A stretch of DNA of 64,000 nt from Alsobacter ponti (lineage in GTDB: Bacteria > Pseudomonadota > Alphaproteobacteria > Rhizobiales > Beijerinckiaceae), in contig NZ_JANCLU010000010.1 of assembly GCF_024294805.1 (NCBI RefSeq), positions 62,001-126,000 on the forward strand. Reading direction: 5' to 3'. The position numbers and the translations under genes were made by a program. Numbering within the stretch: position 1 is the first letter of the stretch; each line of letters begins with the position of its first letter. Of this stretch, positions 44,970 through 53,452 are shown in pieces. The notes under the pieces were generated by a model. It saw only the letters and a program-made list of their open reading frames with translations, was not told where the DNA came from and searched no databases.

Positions 44970-46381
44970 GCGGCGCCTTTCCGCGCGGCCCGTCCGCGCT
45001 CGCTCACGAAGCGTTCGATCGCGGCCTGGTCGTTCGGGAGCACCGAGAAACGCTCCGGCCGTTCCAGAAGATCCGCCAGATGCGCGGGAAGCGCGGGCGA
45101 CACGCCGGTGGCGGCACGCACGGCGTCCGGGAACTTGGCGGGATGGGCGGTGCCCAGCGCCACGACAGGCGTCGCGGGGTCCGCCGCCAGCAGGTCGCGG
45201 CCGCTGGCGACGCCCACCGCGGTGTGCGGGTCGAGCAGGTAGCCGGCCTGCGTCCAGGTGCGGCGCATCTCGGCGGCGACGGCGTCCTCGCGCACCGTGC
45301 CGGCCGAGAAGTCGGCGCGCAGCGCGGCGAGCGCGCCGGGCGCGATCTCGAAGGCGCGGCTCTGCCCCAGCGACGCCATCATGCGCCGCACGGCGGCGGC
45401 GTCGCGCCCGTGCGCCTCGAACAGCGCGCGCTCGAAGTTGGAGGAGACCTGGATATCCATCGACGGCGAGGTGGTCGGGGTTACTCCCGTCACTTCGTAG
45501 CGCCCCGTCGCCAGGGCGCGGGCGAGGATGTCGTTGGCATTGGTGGCGACGTTGAGCCGCCCCACCGGCAGGCCCATGCGCTTGGCGACCCAGCCGGCGA
45601 GCACGTCGCCGAAATTTCCGGTCGGCGTGGAGAACGACACCTCGCGGTGCGGCGCGCCGAGGCTGACGGCGGCGGTGAAGTAGTACACCACCTGCGCCAC
45701 GATCCGCGCCCAGTTGATCGAGTTGACGCCCGACAGGCCCATCTCGTCGCGGAAGCGGTGGTGGTTGAACATCGCCTTGACGAGCGCCTGGCAGTCGTCG
45801 AAATCGCCCTCCACCGCGATGGCGTGGACGTTGGCGTCCCCCACCGTCGTCATCTGCCGGCGCTGCACCTCGCTGACGCGCCCGTGCGGGTAGAGGATGA
45901 AGATGTCGACCCGCTCGCGGCCGCGGAACGCCTCTATGGCGGCGCTGCCGGTGTCGCCGGACGTGGCCCCGACGATGGTCGCGCGCTGGCCGCGCTGCTC
46001 CAGCACGTGGTCCATCAGCCGGCCGAGCAGCTGCATCGCCACGTCCTTGAAGGCCAGCGTCGGCCCGTGGAACAGCTCCAGCACGAAGAGATTGTCGCCG
46101 ATCTGCGTCAGCGGGCAGACGGCCGGGTGGCGGAACGTGGCGTAGGCGTCGTCGACCATGCGGGCGAACGCACCCGGCTCGACCTCGCCGCCGACGAAGG
46201 GCCCGATGACCCGGCGCGCCGCCTCGGCGTAGGACACGCCGGCGAGTCCGGCGACGGCGTCGGCGGAAAATTCCGGCCAGTCCTGCGGCCAGTAGAGCCC
46301 GCCGTCCCGGGCCAGGCCGGCCAGCAGGGCGTCGGCGAAGCCGAGGGCCGGGGCTTCCCCCCGAGTGGAAACGTGCAGCAC
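44966..46381 (-). CDS. thrC: Threonine synthase
   Basis: It converts O-phosphohomoserine to threonine with PLP. The 471-residue product has LHVSTRGEAPALGFADALLAGLARDGGLYWPQDWPEF at the N-terminus and FVLELFHGPTLAFKDVAMQLLG, with the PLP Lys in FKD. VGATSGDTGSAAIEAFRGRERV and NSINWARIVAQVVYYF follow. GTG at 46381 is used because LHVSTRG is the family start and AGGA lies nine bases upstream; the preceding frame is non-homologous. It works downstream of the ThrB at 35.7 kb. It lies between surf1 and the M16 peptidase gene in one strand run. Confidence 0.96.
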   Translation of the reverse strand: MLHVSTRGEAPALGFADALLAGLARDGGLYWPQDWPEFSADAVAGLAGVSYAEAARRVIGPFVGGEVEPGAFARMVDDAYATFRHPAVCPLTQIGDNLFVLELFHGPTLAFKDVAMQLLGRLMDHVLEQRGQRATIVGATSGDTGSAAIEAFRGRERVDIFILYPHGRVSEVQRRQMTTVGDANVHAIAVEGDFDDCQALVKAMFNHHRFRDEMGLSGVNSINWARIVAQVVYYFTAAVSLGAPHREVSFSTPTGNFGDVLAGWVAKRMGLPVGRLNVATNANDILARALATGRYEVTGVTPTTSPSMDIQVSSNFERALFEAHGRDAAAVRRMMASLGQSRAFEIAPGALAALRADFSAGTVREDAVAAEMRRTWTQAGYLLDPHTAVGVASGRDLLAADPATPVVALGTAHPAKFPDAVRAATGVSPALPAHLADLLERPERFSVLPNDQAAIERFVSERGRAARKGAA

Positions 46382-46469
46382 GGTCGCGGTCCTTGTCTGG
46401 ATCGGAAGGTAGCACCCGAATAAGGGCTGACAAGCCGAACGCAAAGGCCTCCGTTCGGCGCGGCGGCGA

Positions 46470-47261
46470 TCAGGCGGACGCGCCGCCGTCCTCGTGGCCG
46501 CGCGCGGTCTGCTGGCGGGCGAAAAAGGCGAAAACGACGAGCAGCCCGGCGGCCAGCGCGAACCAGGTGATCGCGTATTGCAGGTGGTCGTTCGGGAAGG
46601 TCAGGCGCGTCTGCCCGCCCAGCGGCCAGCCGCCCTGGTTGGGCGTGGCGTCGGCGTCCAGCACGAACGGCGCGGCGCGCGTCAGCCCGGCGAGGCGGGC
46701 CATCTTGAGCGGGTCGCGCACGAACCACGAGTTCTTCGCCGGGTCGTCGTCGGGCAGGAACCAGCCGCGCGGCTCCGGCGCGCGCAGCAGGCCGGTGACG
46801 GCGACGCGCCCCTCCGGCAGCCCCTCGCGCCGCGCGGCTTGGTCGGTCTTTTCGGTGGGAACGAAGCCGCGGTTGACGTAAATGACGGCGCCGTCGTCGA
46901 GCTGCAACGGCGTCAGCACGTAGACGCCCTGCAGCACCTGGCCGCCGGGCCTCTCCGGCGACAGCAGGCCGTGGACGTGGATCTCCTTGTCGTGGAGGAA
47001 GCGGCCCTCGACGCGCACCTTGCGGTATTCGTAGCTCTTCGGCCGCAGCGTCGCCCACGCCGATTCCGGCGGCAGGACCTGCGGCGCGCCCCGGACGCTC
47101 TGCTCGACGCGGTGGATCAGGCGCTGCTTGGCGCCCATGCGCTCGATCTGCCAGAAGCCGAGCCCCATGAGCACGGCGAAGCCGGCCAGCGTGGCGAGCG
47201 CCGGCCAGAGCAGGCTGCGCGCACCCCGGCGGGCGGGCTTCACGGCGTCGTCGATGGTCAT
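46470..47261 (-). CDS. SURF1 family cytochrome oxidase biogenesis protein
   Basis: An inner-membrane assembly factor for aa3-type cytochrome c oxidase, linked to heme a insertion in known systems. The 263-residue product has an N-terminal membrane helix (ALATLAGFAVLMGLGFWQIERM), the periplasmic core (YEYRKVRVEGRFLHDKEI, VYVLTPLQLDDGAVIYVNRGFVP, NDHLQYAITWFALA), and a C-terminal helix (WFALAAGLLVVFAFF). ATG at 47261 follows GGAGTGA. It lies 2 bp after the DUF983 gene, within the cta cluster. Confidence 0.95.
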   Translation of the reverse strand: MTIDDAVKPARRGARSLLWPALATLAGFAVLMGLGFWQIERMGAKQRLIHRVEQSVRGAPQVLPPESAWATLRPKSYEYRKVRVEGRFLHDKEIHVHGLLSPERPGGQVLQGVYVLTPLQLDDGAVIYVNRGFVPTEKTDQAARREGLPEGRVAVTGLLRAPEPRGWFLPDDDPAKNSWFVRDPLKMARLAGLTRAAPFVLDADATPNQGGWPLGGQTRLTFPNDHLQYAITWFALAAGLLVVFAFFARQQTARGHEDGGASA

Positions 47262-47263
47262 GC

Positions 47264-47647
47264 TCACTCCAGCCGGCCCTGTTCGGCCTTGTGATGATAT
47301 TGCAGGGCGATCAGCAGGCCCTTGAGCGGCCTCAACAGGCCCAGGCTCAGCACGATCGTCAGCGGCGGCCAGATCACGGCGTGCACCCACATCGGCGGCT
47401 CGTACATCACGTCGACCAGCAGCACGCCGCCGACCATCACGACGCCGACCGCCAGCATGATGAACACCGCCGGGCCGTCGCCCGAATCGGCGAAGCCGTA
47501 GTCGAGCCCGCACGCGTCGCAGCCGGGAGCCACGGCCAGGAAGCCGCGGAACAGCTTGCCCTTGCCGCAGCGCGGGCAGCGCCCGGCGAGCCCCGCCGCG
47601 TAGGGCGAGGGGCGGGGGCCGTCATAGGCGGGGCCGGGCTCGGTCAC
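47264..47647 (-). CDS. DUF983 family membrane protein
   Basis: A 127-residue protein with a zinc-ribbon-like start. RCPRCGKGKLFRGFL and GCDACGLDYGFADSGDGPAVF give a CxxC...CxxC pair. Two hydrophobic segments follow (FIMLAVGVVMVGGVLLV and AVIWPPLTIVLSLGLL). DUF983 genes recur between ctaE and surf1 in alphaproteobacteria, so a role in oxidase assembly is inferred from context; the biochemical function is not established to my knowledge. Confidence 0.9.
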   Translation of the reverse strand: MTEPGPAYDGPRPSPYAAGLAGRCPRCGKGKLFRGFLAVAPGCDACGLDYGFADSGDGPAVFIMLAVGVVMVGGVLLVDVMYEPPMWVHAVIWPPLTIVLSLGLLRPLKGLLIALQYHHKAEQGRLE

Positions 47648-47666
47648 GGCGCGTCTCCGAAACGCG

Positions 47667-47690
47667 AAAGGGCGGCCGAGGCCGCCCTTT
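47667..47690 (-). terminator. Hairpin between ctaE and DUF983
   Basis: A perfect 11-bp inverted repeat (AAAGGGCGGCC facing GGCCGCCCTTT, two intervening bases) ends 18 bp past the ctaE stop. On the transcribed strand the stem is followed by TTTCGCG, a short U-rich end. It may reduce readthrough from the oxidase genes into DUF983-surf1-thrC, or mark a processing point. Confidence 0.6.
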
Positions 47691-47707
47691 GCTGAGGGGT
47701 GGGGCGC

Positions 47708-48583
47708 TCAGTGAGCGCCGGCGGCGGCGGCGGCGGCGCCCCAGTGGGAGCCCCAAAGGTAGATCGCCACGAACAGGAACAGCCAGACCACGTCGACGAA
47801 GTGCCAGTACCAGGCGGCGAACTCGAAGCCCAGGTGCTGGTTCGGCTTGAAATGGCCGTTCATGGCGCGGATCAGGCACACCAGCAGGAACAGCGTGCCG
47901 ATCAGCACGTGGAAGCCGTGGAAGCCGGTCGCCATGAAGAAGGTCGCGCCGTAGATGTTGCCTTTGAAGGCGAAGGCGGCGTGGCTGTACTCGTAGGCCT
48001 GCACGGTCGTGAAGATCGCGCCGAGGATGACGGTGAGGATCAGGCCCCACTTCACGCCGTCGCGGTCGTTGTGCAGCAGCGCGTGGTGCGCCCACGTGAC
48101 GGTGGTGCCGGAGGTCAGCAGGATCAGCGTGTTGAGCAGCGGCAGGTGGAAGGGGTCGAACACGTCGACGCCCTTCGGCGGCCAGTGCCCGCCGGTGAAG
48201 TCGAAGCGGGCGAACTGCTTGGCCTCGCCGGCGAACAGGCTGGCGTCGAAGAAGGCCCAGAACCACGCGACGAAGAACATCACCTCGGAGGCGATGAACA
48301 TGATCATGCCGTAGCGGTGGCTGATCTGCACGACGCGGGTGTGGAAGCCGCCGTACTCGGCCTCCCGCGCCACGTCCATCCACCACGCGAACATGGTGTA
48401 GAGCACGCCGATGAAGCCGAGACCGAACACCACCGGGCCGGGATGCAGGCCGCCGACGGCGATCGACTTCATCCACATGATGGCGCCGACCGCCGTGACG
48501 AAGGCCGACACCGACCCGACGAACGGCCAAGGGCTCGGATCGACGAGGTGGTAATCGTGGTGCTTGGTGTGGGCGTCGGCCAT
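47708..48583 (-). CDS. ctaE: Cytochrome c oxidase subunit III
   Basis: The third core subunit of the aa3 oxidase, with seven membrane helices and no redox centre. The 291-residue sequence has HDYHLVDPSPWPFVGSVSAFVTAVGAIMWM, WWMDVAREAEYGGFHTRVVQISHRYGMIMFIASEVMFFVAWFWAFFDASLF, GTTVTWAHHALLH and FFMATGFHGFHVLIGTLFL; all are standard. It lies downstream of the copper chaperone gene ctaG. GGAGAA lies about ten bases before ATG. Confidence 0.97.
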   Translation of the reverse strand: MADAHTKHHDYHLVDPSPWPFVGSVSAFVTAVGAIMWMKSIAVGGLHPGPVVFGLGFIGVLYTMFAWWMDVAREAEYGGFHTRVVQISHRYGMIMFIASEVMFFVAWFWAFFDASLFAGEAKQFARFDFTGGHWPPKGVDVFDPFHLPLLNTLILLTSGTTVTWAHHALLHNDRDGVKWGLILTVILGAIFTTVQAYEYSHAAFAFKGNIYGATFFMATGFHGFHVLIGTLFLLVCLIRAMNGHFKPNQHLGFEFAAWYWHFVDVVWLFLFVAIYLWGSHWGAAAAAAGAH

Positions 48584-48633
48584 CGTGGTCGTTCTCCGTT
48601 GTCCGCCGAGGCTTTCAGGCCCCGGCGTTCCCC

Positions 48634-49242
48634 CTACAGTTGAGGCCGGCCTGCCTCCTTCACCCCGGCGACCGGCTTCGGCGAGCCCTTCGCGGGGAAG
48701 AAGGAGTAGGACAGCGTGATCGTGTCCGTGGTCTGGAGGTCGCGGTCCTTCTCGATCGCGGGATCGATGAAGAACACGACCGGCGCCTCCATGCTTTCAC
48801 CGGGCTGCAAGGTGATCTCGGTGAAGCAGAAGCACTGGAGCTTGTTGAAGTAGCCGCCCGCCAGCTCGGGCAGCACGTTGAACGAGGCGATGCCGGTGAC
48901 GGGTTTGTCGCCGACATTGCGGATCCGGTAGAACACCGTCTTGGTGTCGCCGACGCGGGCCTCGACGGTCGGCGTCTCCGGCTCGAACCGCCAGCTCATG
49001 CCGGGCTGCACGTTGGCGTCGAGGCGCACGGTGACGACGCGCTGGCCGACCGTCTCGGACGCCTCCGTGGCGACGCGCGGCGTGCCGGCGAAGCCGGTGA
49101 CCTTGCAGAACAGCGTGTAGAGCGGTACCGCGGCGAAGGCCGCGCCCACCATCGCCGCAGCGCCCAGGGCGCACGCCAGCGCCGTCCGACGCAGGGCGCG
49201 CGGGCGGTCGGCGGGGGCGGGACGGAGTTGGGGCTCGGTCAT
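48634..49242 (-). CDS. ctaG: Cytochrome c oxidase assembly protein CtaG (Cox11)
   Basis: It delivers copper to the CuB site of subunit I. The 202-residue product is anchored by one N-terminal helix (TALACALGAAAMVGAAFAAVPLYTLFCKVTGFAGTPRVA), with the conserved Cys in YTLFCKVTGFGGT-like context. The copper-binding CFC motif is in FNKLQCFCFTEITLQPGES. ATG at 49242 is used; a GTG three codons upstream (49251) overlaps the preceding stop (GTGA) and is an equally reasonable coupled start. Confidence 0.95.
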   Translation of the reverse strand: MTEPQLRPAPADRPRALRRTALACALGAAAMVGAAFAAVPLYTLFCKVTGFAGTPRVATEASETVGQRVVTVRLDANVQPGMSWRFEPETPTVEARVGDTKTVFYRIRNVGDKPVTGIASFNVLPELAGGYFNKLQCFCFTEITLQPGESMEAPVVFFIDPAIEKDRDLQTTDTITLSYSFFPAKGSPKPVAGVKEAGRPQL

Positions 49243-49247
49243 GGCGG

Positions 49248-49424
49248 TCACAGCGCGCGGTTGAAGACGTTGCCGCCCAGCTTGGCGATGGTGACGATGA
49301 AGAACAGCAGGGCCAGAGCGCCGAGCGTGAGGCCGAGCGCCAGCGAGCGCGAGCGGCGTCGGCGCAGGTCCTCCTCGCTCGGCCGCCACGGCGCGGGCGG
49401 GGTCTTCGGCTCGGGGGCGGCCAT
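49248..49424 (-). CDS. Small single-span membrane protein of the cox cluster (CoxF-like)
   Basis: A 58-residue protein, short enough to be missed by length filters. After a Pro/Arg-rich cytosolic start (PPAPWRPSEEDLRRRRSRS) there is one hydrophobic helix (LALGLTLGALALLFFIVTIAKLG), ending in NVFNRAL. Its ATG overlaps the ctaB stop (TGATG) and its stop overlaps the possible GTG start of ctaG, so it is sandwiched by coupled genes. Comparable small proteins occur between ctaB and ctaG in alphaproteobacteria. A role in oxidase assembly is inferred from position. Confidence 0.85.
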   Translation of the reverse strand: MAAPEPKTPPAPWRPSEEDLRRRRSRSLALGLTLGALALLFFIVTIAKLGGNVFNRAL

Positions 49425-50395
49425 CACGCGGCTCCCGCCAGGCGCGCGGCGGCGGAGGCCGCCCAGGACAGGCGCTCCAGCCCCACCACCTGCTCGACCA
49501 GCAGCGTGGCGAACAGCAGGAAGAGGTAGAGGATGGAGACCAGGAACATCCGGATGGCGGCCTTGCGCGCGGCGTCGCCCTCGCGCACGCGGTAGACGCG
49601 CGCGGCGAGCGCCACCATCCACGCGCCCGACAGGGCGGCGACGACCGCGTAGAGAGGCCCGCCGAAGCCCATCAGCCAGGGCGCGAGCCCGGCCGGCGCG
49701 AGCACCAGAGTGTAGAGCAGGATCTGCAGCCGCGTCGCGTCGGGCCCGGCCACCACCGGCAGCATGGGGATGCCGGCGCGGCGGTAGTCGTCCGACTTCA
49801 CCAGGGCCAGCGCCCAGAAGTGCGGTGGCGTCCACAGGAAGATGATCGAGAACAGCGCGAAGCTGTCGAGGTTCACCGAGCCGGTGGCGGCGGCGTAGCC
49901 GATCATCGGCGGGATGGCCCCCGCGGCGCCGCCGATCACGATGTTCTGCGCCGTCCGGCGCTTCAGCCACATCGAGTAGACGACGGCGTAGAAGAAGATC
50001 GTGAAGGCGAGCATGCTCGCCGCGACCCAGTTGGCGATCAGGCCGAGGAACGTCACCGAGCCGATGGACAGCGTCAGGCCGAAGGCGAGCGCCTCGCCGG
50101 GCAGGATGCGGCCGGCCGGGATCGGCCGCTTGGCCGTGCGGCCCATCACAGCGTCGATGTCGGCGTCGTACCACATGTTCAGGCAGCCCGACGCGCCCGC
50201 CCCGACGGCGATGGCGAGCAGCGCGGCGAAGCCGAGCACCGGGTTGAGGCCCGGCGCCAGCATCATCCCGACGAGCGCGGTGAACACGACCAGCGACATC
50301 ACGCGCGGCTTGAGCAGCGCGAAATAATCCGAGGCGGCGCCGTTCGACAGGCCCACCCGGCTATCGCCGTCCATGCTGTGCGTGACGAGAGACAT
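49424..50395 (-). CDS. ctaB: Protoheme IX farnesyltransferase (heme O synthase)
   Basis: It farnesylates heme B to heme O, the precursor of heme A for the aa3 oxidase. The 323-residue UbiA-superfamily protein has [22 protein letters not shown], the Asp-rich [23 protein letters not shown], and the second loop [28 protein letters not shown]. About nine hydrophobic segments are present. ATG at 50395 fits family starts. It lies 128 bp after ctaD with a strong hairpin in between. Confidence 0.96.
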   Translation of the reverse strand: MSLVTHSMDGDSRVGLSNGAASDYFALLKPRVMSLVVFTALVGMMLAPGLNPVLGFAALLAIAVGAGASGCLNMWYDADIDAVMGRTAKRPIPAGRILPGEALAFGLTLSIGSVTFLGLIANWVAASMLAFTIFFYAVVYSMWLKRRTAQNIVIGGAAGAIPPMIGYAAATGSVNLDSFALFSIIFLWTPPHFWALALVKSDDYRRAGIPMLPVVAGPDATRLQILLYTLVLAPAGLAPWLMGFGGPLYAVVAALSGAWMVALAARVYRVREGDAARKAAIRMFLVSILYLFLLFATLLVEQVVGLERLSWAASAAARLAGAA

Positions 50396-50492
50396 CGTGT
50401 CGTGGCGCTCCGGTTCGGTCGGTCCGCCGGCTGGGGCGGTCCGGTCCTTCGCGCCGCCGCCCTCGGGCGGAGGGGCGAAGGATCGGGGGGAA

Positions 50493-50517
50493 GGGGCCGG
50501 CCCGCCGGGCCGGCCCC
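50493..50517 (-). terminator. Perfect hairpin between ctaD and ctaB
   Basis: An exact 11-bp inverted repeat (GGGGCCGGCCC / GGGCCGGCCCC, 3-nt loop) lies 6 bp past the ctaD stop. No U-tract follows, so it is more likely an mRNA stabiliser or partial attenuator that would keep structural ctaC-ctaD mRNA more abundant than the downstream assembly genes. Confidence 0.5.
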
Positions 50518-50523
50518 GAGGTC

Positions 50524-52137
50524 TCAGTGCTCCGCGCCGGTGATGCGGGGCAGCGTTTCGAACTGGTGGAACGGCGGCGGCGAGGGCAGCGTCCATTCCA
50601 GCGTCGTCGCGCCGGCGCCCCACGGGTTCTCGCCGGCCTTCTCCTTGCGGGCGAAGGCGGTGAACACGCCGTAGAAGAACACCAGCAGGCCGAACGCGAA
50701 GATGTAGGAGCCGAAGGACGAGATGCGCGTCCAGCCGGCGAAGGCGTCCGGATAGTCCACGTAGTGGCGCGGCATGCCGGCGAGGCCCGTGAAGTGCATC
50801 GGGAAGAACAGCACGTTGGCGCCGACGAAGGCGATCCAGAAGTGCAGCTTGCCGATCCAGTCCGGGATCACGTAGCCGGTCATCTTCGGGAACCAGTAGT
50901 ACCAGGCCGCGAAGATGGCGAACACCGCGCCGAGCGACAGCACGTAGTGGAAGTGCGCGACGACGTAGTAGGTGTTGTGCAGCTGGCGGTCGACGCCCGC
51001 GTTGGCGAGCACGACGCCGGTGACGCCGCCGACCGTGAACAGGAAGATGAAGCCCAGCGCCCACACCATCGGCGAGGTGAAGCGGATCGAGCCGCCCCAC
51101 ATCGTCGCGATCCAGGAGAAGATCTTCACGCCCGTCGGCACCGCGATCACCATGGTGGCGAACACGAAGTAGCGCTGCGTGTCGAGCGACAGGCCGGCCG
51201 TGTACATGTGGTGCGCCCACACGACGAAGCCGACGGCGCCGATCGCCACCATCGCGTAGGCCATGCCGAGATAGCCGAACACCGGCTTCTTCGAGAAGGT
51301 CGAGATGATGTGGCTGATGATGCCGAAGCCCGGCAGGATCATGATGTATACTTCGGGGTGGCCGAAGAACCAGAACAGGTGCTGGTAGAGCACCGGATCG
51401 CCGCCGCCGGCCGGGTCGAAGAAGGTCGTGCCGAAGTTGCGGTCGGTCAGCAGCATGGTGATGGCGCCGGCGAGCACCGGCAGCGACAGCAGCAGCAGGA
51501 ACGCCGTCACCAGCATCGCCCACGCGAACAGCGGCATGCGGTGCATGGTCATGCCCGGCGCGCGCATGTTGAGGATGGTGGTGATGAAGTTGATGGCGCC
51601 GAGGATCGACGAGGCGCCGGCGAGATGCAGCGACAGGATGCCGAAGTCCAGCGCCGGGCCGGGGTGGCCCGCGGTCGACAGCGGCGGGTACACCGTCCAG
51701 CCGCCGCCGAAGCCGGTGGAGCCGGGCGCGCCCTCGACGAACATCGAGATGACCAGCAGCGTCAGCGACGACGGCAGCAGCCAGAACGAGATGTTGTTCA
51801 TGCGCGGGAACGCCATGTCCGGCGCGCCGATCATGATCGGCACGAACCAGTTGCCGAACCCGCCGATCAGCGCCGGCATGACCACGAAGAACACCATGAT
51901 CAGGCCGTGGCCGGTGACGAACACGTTGTAGGTCTGCGGGTTCGAGAAGAACTGCAGCCCCGGCTCCTGCAACTCCATGCGCATGGCGATCGAGAGCGCG
52001 CCACCGATCAGGCCCGCCATGAGGGCGAAGACCAGGTACATCGTGCCAATGTCTTTGTGGTTCGTCGACAGCACCCAGCGGCGCCAGCCGGTGGGATGGT
52101 CGTGATGCGCTTCGTGCGCGAGAGCGGCATGAGCCAT
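50524..52137 (-). CDS. ctaD: Cytochrome c oxidase subunit I (aa3 type)
   Basis: The catalytic subunit with heme a and the heme a3-CuB centre in 12 membrane helices. In the 537-residue product, HPEVY (260-264) carries the His-Tyr cross-link. GHGLIMVFF holds a heme a ligand, AHHMYTAGL the CuB His pair, and [14 protein letters not shown] the remaining heme ligands. [26 protein letters not shown] is the universal signature region. The N-terminal [19 protein letters not shown] is typical of type A1 oxidases. The YS/GHPEV form with Asn in FGNWFVP fits proton-pumping A-type enzymes. Confidence 0.98.
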   Translation of the reverse strand: MAHAALAHEAHHDHPTGWRRWVLSTNHKDIGTMYLVFALMAGLIGGALSIAMRMELQEPGLQFFSNPQTYNVFVTGHGLIMVFFVVMPALIGGFGNWFVPIMIGAPDMAFPRMNNISFWLLPSSLTLLVISMFVEGAPGSTGFGGGWTVYPPLSTAGHPGPALDFGILSLHLAGASSILGAINFITTILNMRAPGMTMHRMPLFAWAMLVTAFLLLLSLPVLAGAITMLLTDRNFGTTFFDPAGGGDPVLYQHLFWFFGHPEVYIMILPGFGIISHIISTFSKKPVFGYLGMAYAMVAIGAVGFVVWAHHMYTAGLSLDTQRYFVFATMVIAVPTGVKIFSWIATMWGGSIRFTSPMVWALGFIFLFTVGGVTGVVLANAGVDRQLHNTYYVVAHFHYVLSLGAVFAIFAAWYYWFPKMTGYVIPDWIGKLHFWIAFVGANVLFFPMHFTGLAGMPRHYVDYPDAFAGWTRISSFGSYIFAFGLLVFFYGVFTAFARKEKAGENPWGAGATTLEWTLPSPPPFHQFETLPRITGAEH

Positions 52138-52168
52138 TTTGTGTCTGTCCCGTTGGCGGATGGTCGGT

Positions 52169-53023
52169 TTACTCGGCGGCGGGCGCGCGGGCGGCGACCC
52201 GCACGGCGCCGTCCTCGGCCGAGGCGAACTTCTTCTTGGCGTCCGCGAGCCAGGTGGCGTAGTTGGCCTGGCTCACCACGCGGATGGCGATCGGCATCTT
52301 GTAGTGGTTCTGGCCGCACAGGCGCGAGCACTGGCCGTAGTAGATGCCCTCGCGGTCGGTCTTGAACCAGGTCTGGTTGAGCCGGCCCGGGATGGCGTCC
52401 ATGCGGAAGCCGAGCGACGGAACCGAGAACGAGTGGATCACGTCGTTGCCGACGATCTGCAGCACCACCGTCTTGCCGGCGGGCACCACCATCTCGTTAT
52501 CGACCGCGAGCAGGTAGGGCTGGCTGGCCTTCTCCGCGTCCGCCTGCTCCAGCGGGTTGCTGTCGAACTTGAAGCCGCCTTCCTCGCCCGGGTACTCGTA
52601 GGACCAGTACCACTGGTTGCCGTAGACCTTCACGGTCATGTCGGCCTTGGGCAGCTCGATCTGCAGCTTCAGCAGCCGGAAGGAGGGGATGGCGATGCCG
52701 ACCAGGATCAGCACCGGAATCACCGTCCAGGCGATCTCCAGCCCGGTGTGATGGGTGGTGCGCGAGGCGACCGGGTTCTTCTTCTCGTTGAAGCGGACCA
52801 CCACCGTCACCAGCAGCGCCAGCACGAACAGCGAGATCAGGGTGATGATCCACACCAGCGCGGTGTGCAGGTTGTGGGCGGCCTCGGCCACCTCCGTCAC
52901 CGGCTCCTGCAGGCCGAGCTGGTAGTGGGCCGGTTGACCGATCCCGGCGGCGAGCGCGGCCCCGCCCGAACCGAGAACGAGAGCCGCCGCGGCGAGCGCT
53001 GAACGGTTCCAGGAACGAGTCAT
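52169..53023 (-). CDS. ctaC: Cytochrome c oxidase subunit II
   Basis: The subunit that accepts electrons from cytochrome c at the CuA site. It is 284 residues: signal peptide 1-26, two membrane helices (about 53-77 and 97-117), then a periplasmic cupredoxin domain. CuA ligands are His197 (HSFSVP), Cys232 and Cys236 (CSRLCGQNH), His240 and Met243. The aromatic electron-entry patch is [11 protein letters not shown]. There is no C-terminal heme c motif. It is the first gene of the leftward cox block; a FixK/FNR-like box lies about 108 bp upstream. Confidence 0.97.
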   Translation of the reverse strand: MTRSWNRSALAAAALVLGSGGAALAAGIGQPAHYQLGLQEPVTEVAEAAHNLHTALVWIITLISLFVLALLVTVVVRFNEKKNPVASRTTHHTGLEIAWTVIPVLILVGIAIPSFRLLKLQIELPKADMTVKVYGNQWYWSYEYPGEEGGFKFDSNPLEQADAEKASQPYLLAVDNEMVVPAGKTVVLQIVGNDVIHSFSVPSLGFRMDAIPGRLNQTWFKTDREGIYYGQCSRLCGQNHYKMPIAIRVVSQANYATWLADAKKKFASAEDGAVRVAARAPAAE

Positions 53024-53130
53024 GCCTTCTGATCTCCCGAATTTCCCCCGGGTCTTCGCGGCCTCGCGAACTCAGCCGACCGACCGGTCAAGGACGTGCC
53101 CTGTGCGACACGTGGCAACCACCAGTGAGT

Positions 53131-53144
53131 TTGATCTAGCGCAA
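53131..53144. promoter_or_regulatory. FixK/FNR-like box upstream of ctaC
   Basis: The 14-mer TTGATCTAGCGCAA has the TTGA-N6-GCAA layout of alphaproteobacterial FNR/FixK-type sites, with a CTAG centre. It sits in the 429-bp region between divergent ctaC and the IalB-like gene, about 108 bp before the ctaC start. No better CRP/FNR-like word is seen in the gap. Binding and direction of control are not known. Confidence 0.5.
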
Positions 53145-53228
53145 AAACCACAAAGCCGCGCGAAGCGCAACGCCGTCAAACGACTAAAGTTGGTGTTTAC
53201 CGGGTCGCTTGAGGGAGTTTCCCGCCGG

Positions 53229-53253
53229 CGTTGCCCAACGGTTGCGCGCAACC
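53229..53253. repeat. Two abutting palindromes in the ctaC/IalB intergenic region
   Basis: CGTTGCCCAACG (53229-53240) and GGTTGCGCGCAACC (53240-53253) are both perfect inverted repeats sharing the GTTG/CAAC half-word, giving four similar half-sites in 25 bp. This looks like an operator for a dimeric regulator. The rest of the 53024-53452 gap shows no convincing gene. Confidence 0.35.
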
Positions 53254-53452
53254 TGTCCTCGGGCCCTGCCCGCGCTTGACACTCGCGTCCGGAAGTGGTC
53301 CGAACGCTGGTCGAGGTGCGTCGGCGCTGCCGGCGGGCCGCGCGACAGCGCTTGCGTTCGCGCAAGGCAAGTCCGGTTCTGGAAAGCCCGCGTCGGGCAG
53401 CTCGCGTGAGGCAGTCCCGCGCAAGGCAGTCCCGCGCAAGGAAGGTGGCCGC

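Noticed and set aside
53276-53281. TTGACA as a -35 box for the IalB-like gene
   Set aside because: No acceptable -10 occurs 16-18 bp downstream (TCCGAA is there), so a promoter was not called.
53024-53452. Small open frames in the ctaC/IalB gap as genes
   Set aside because: They have basic, low-complexity translations without ribosome sites, overlap the palindromes and putative FixK/FNR box, and resemble no family I know.
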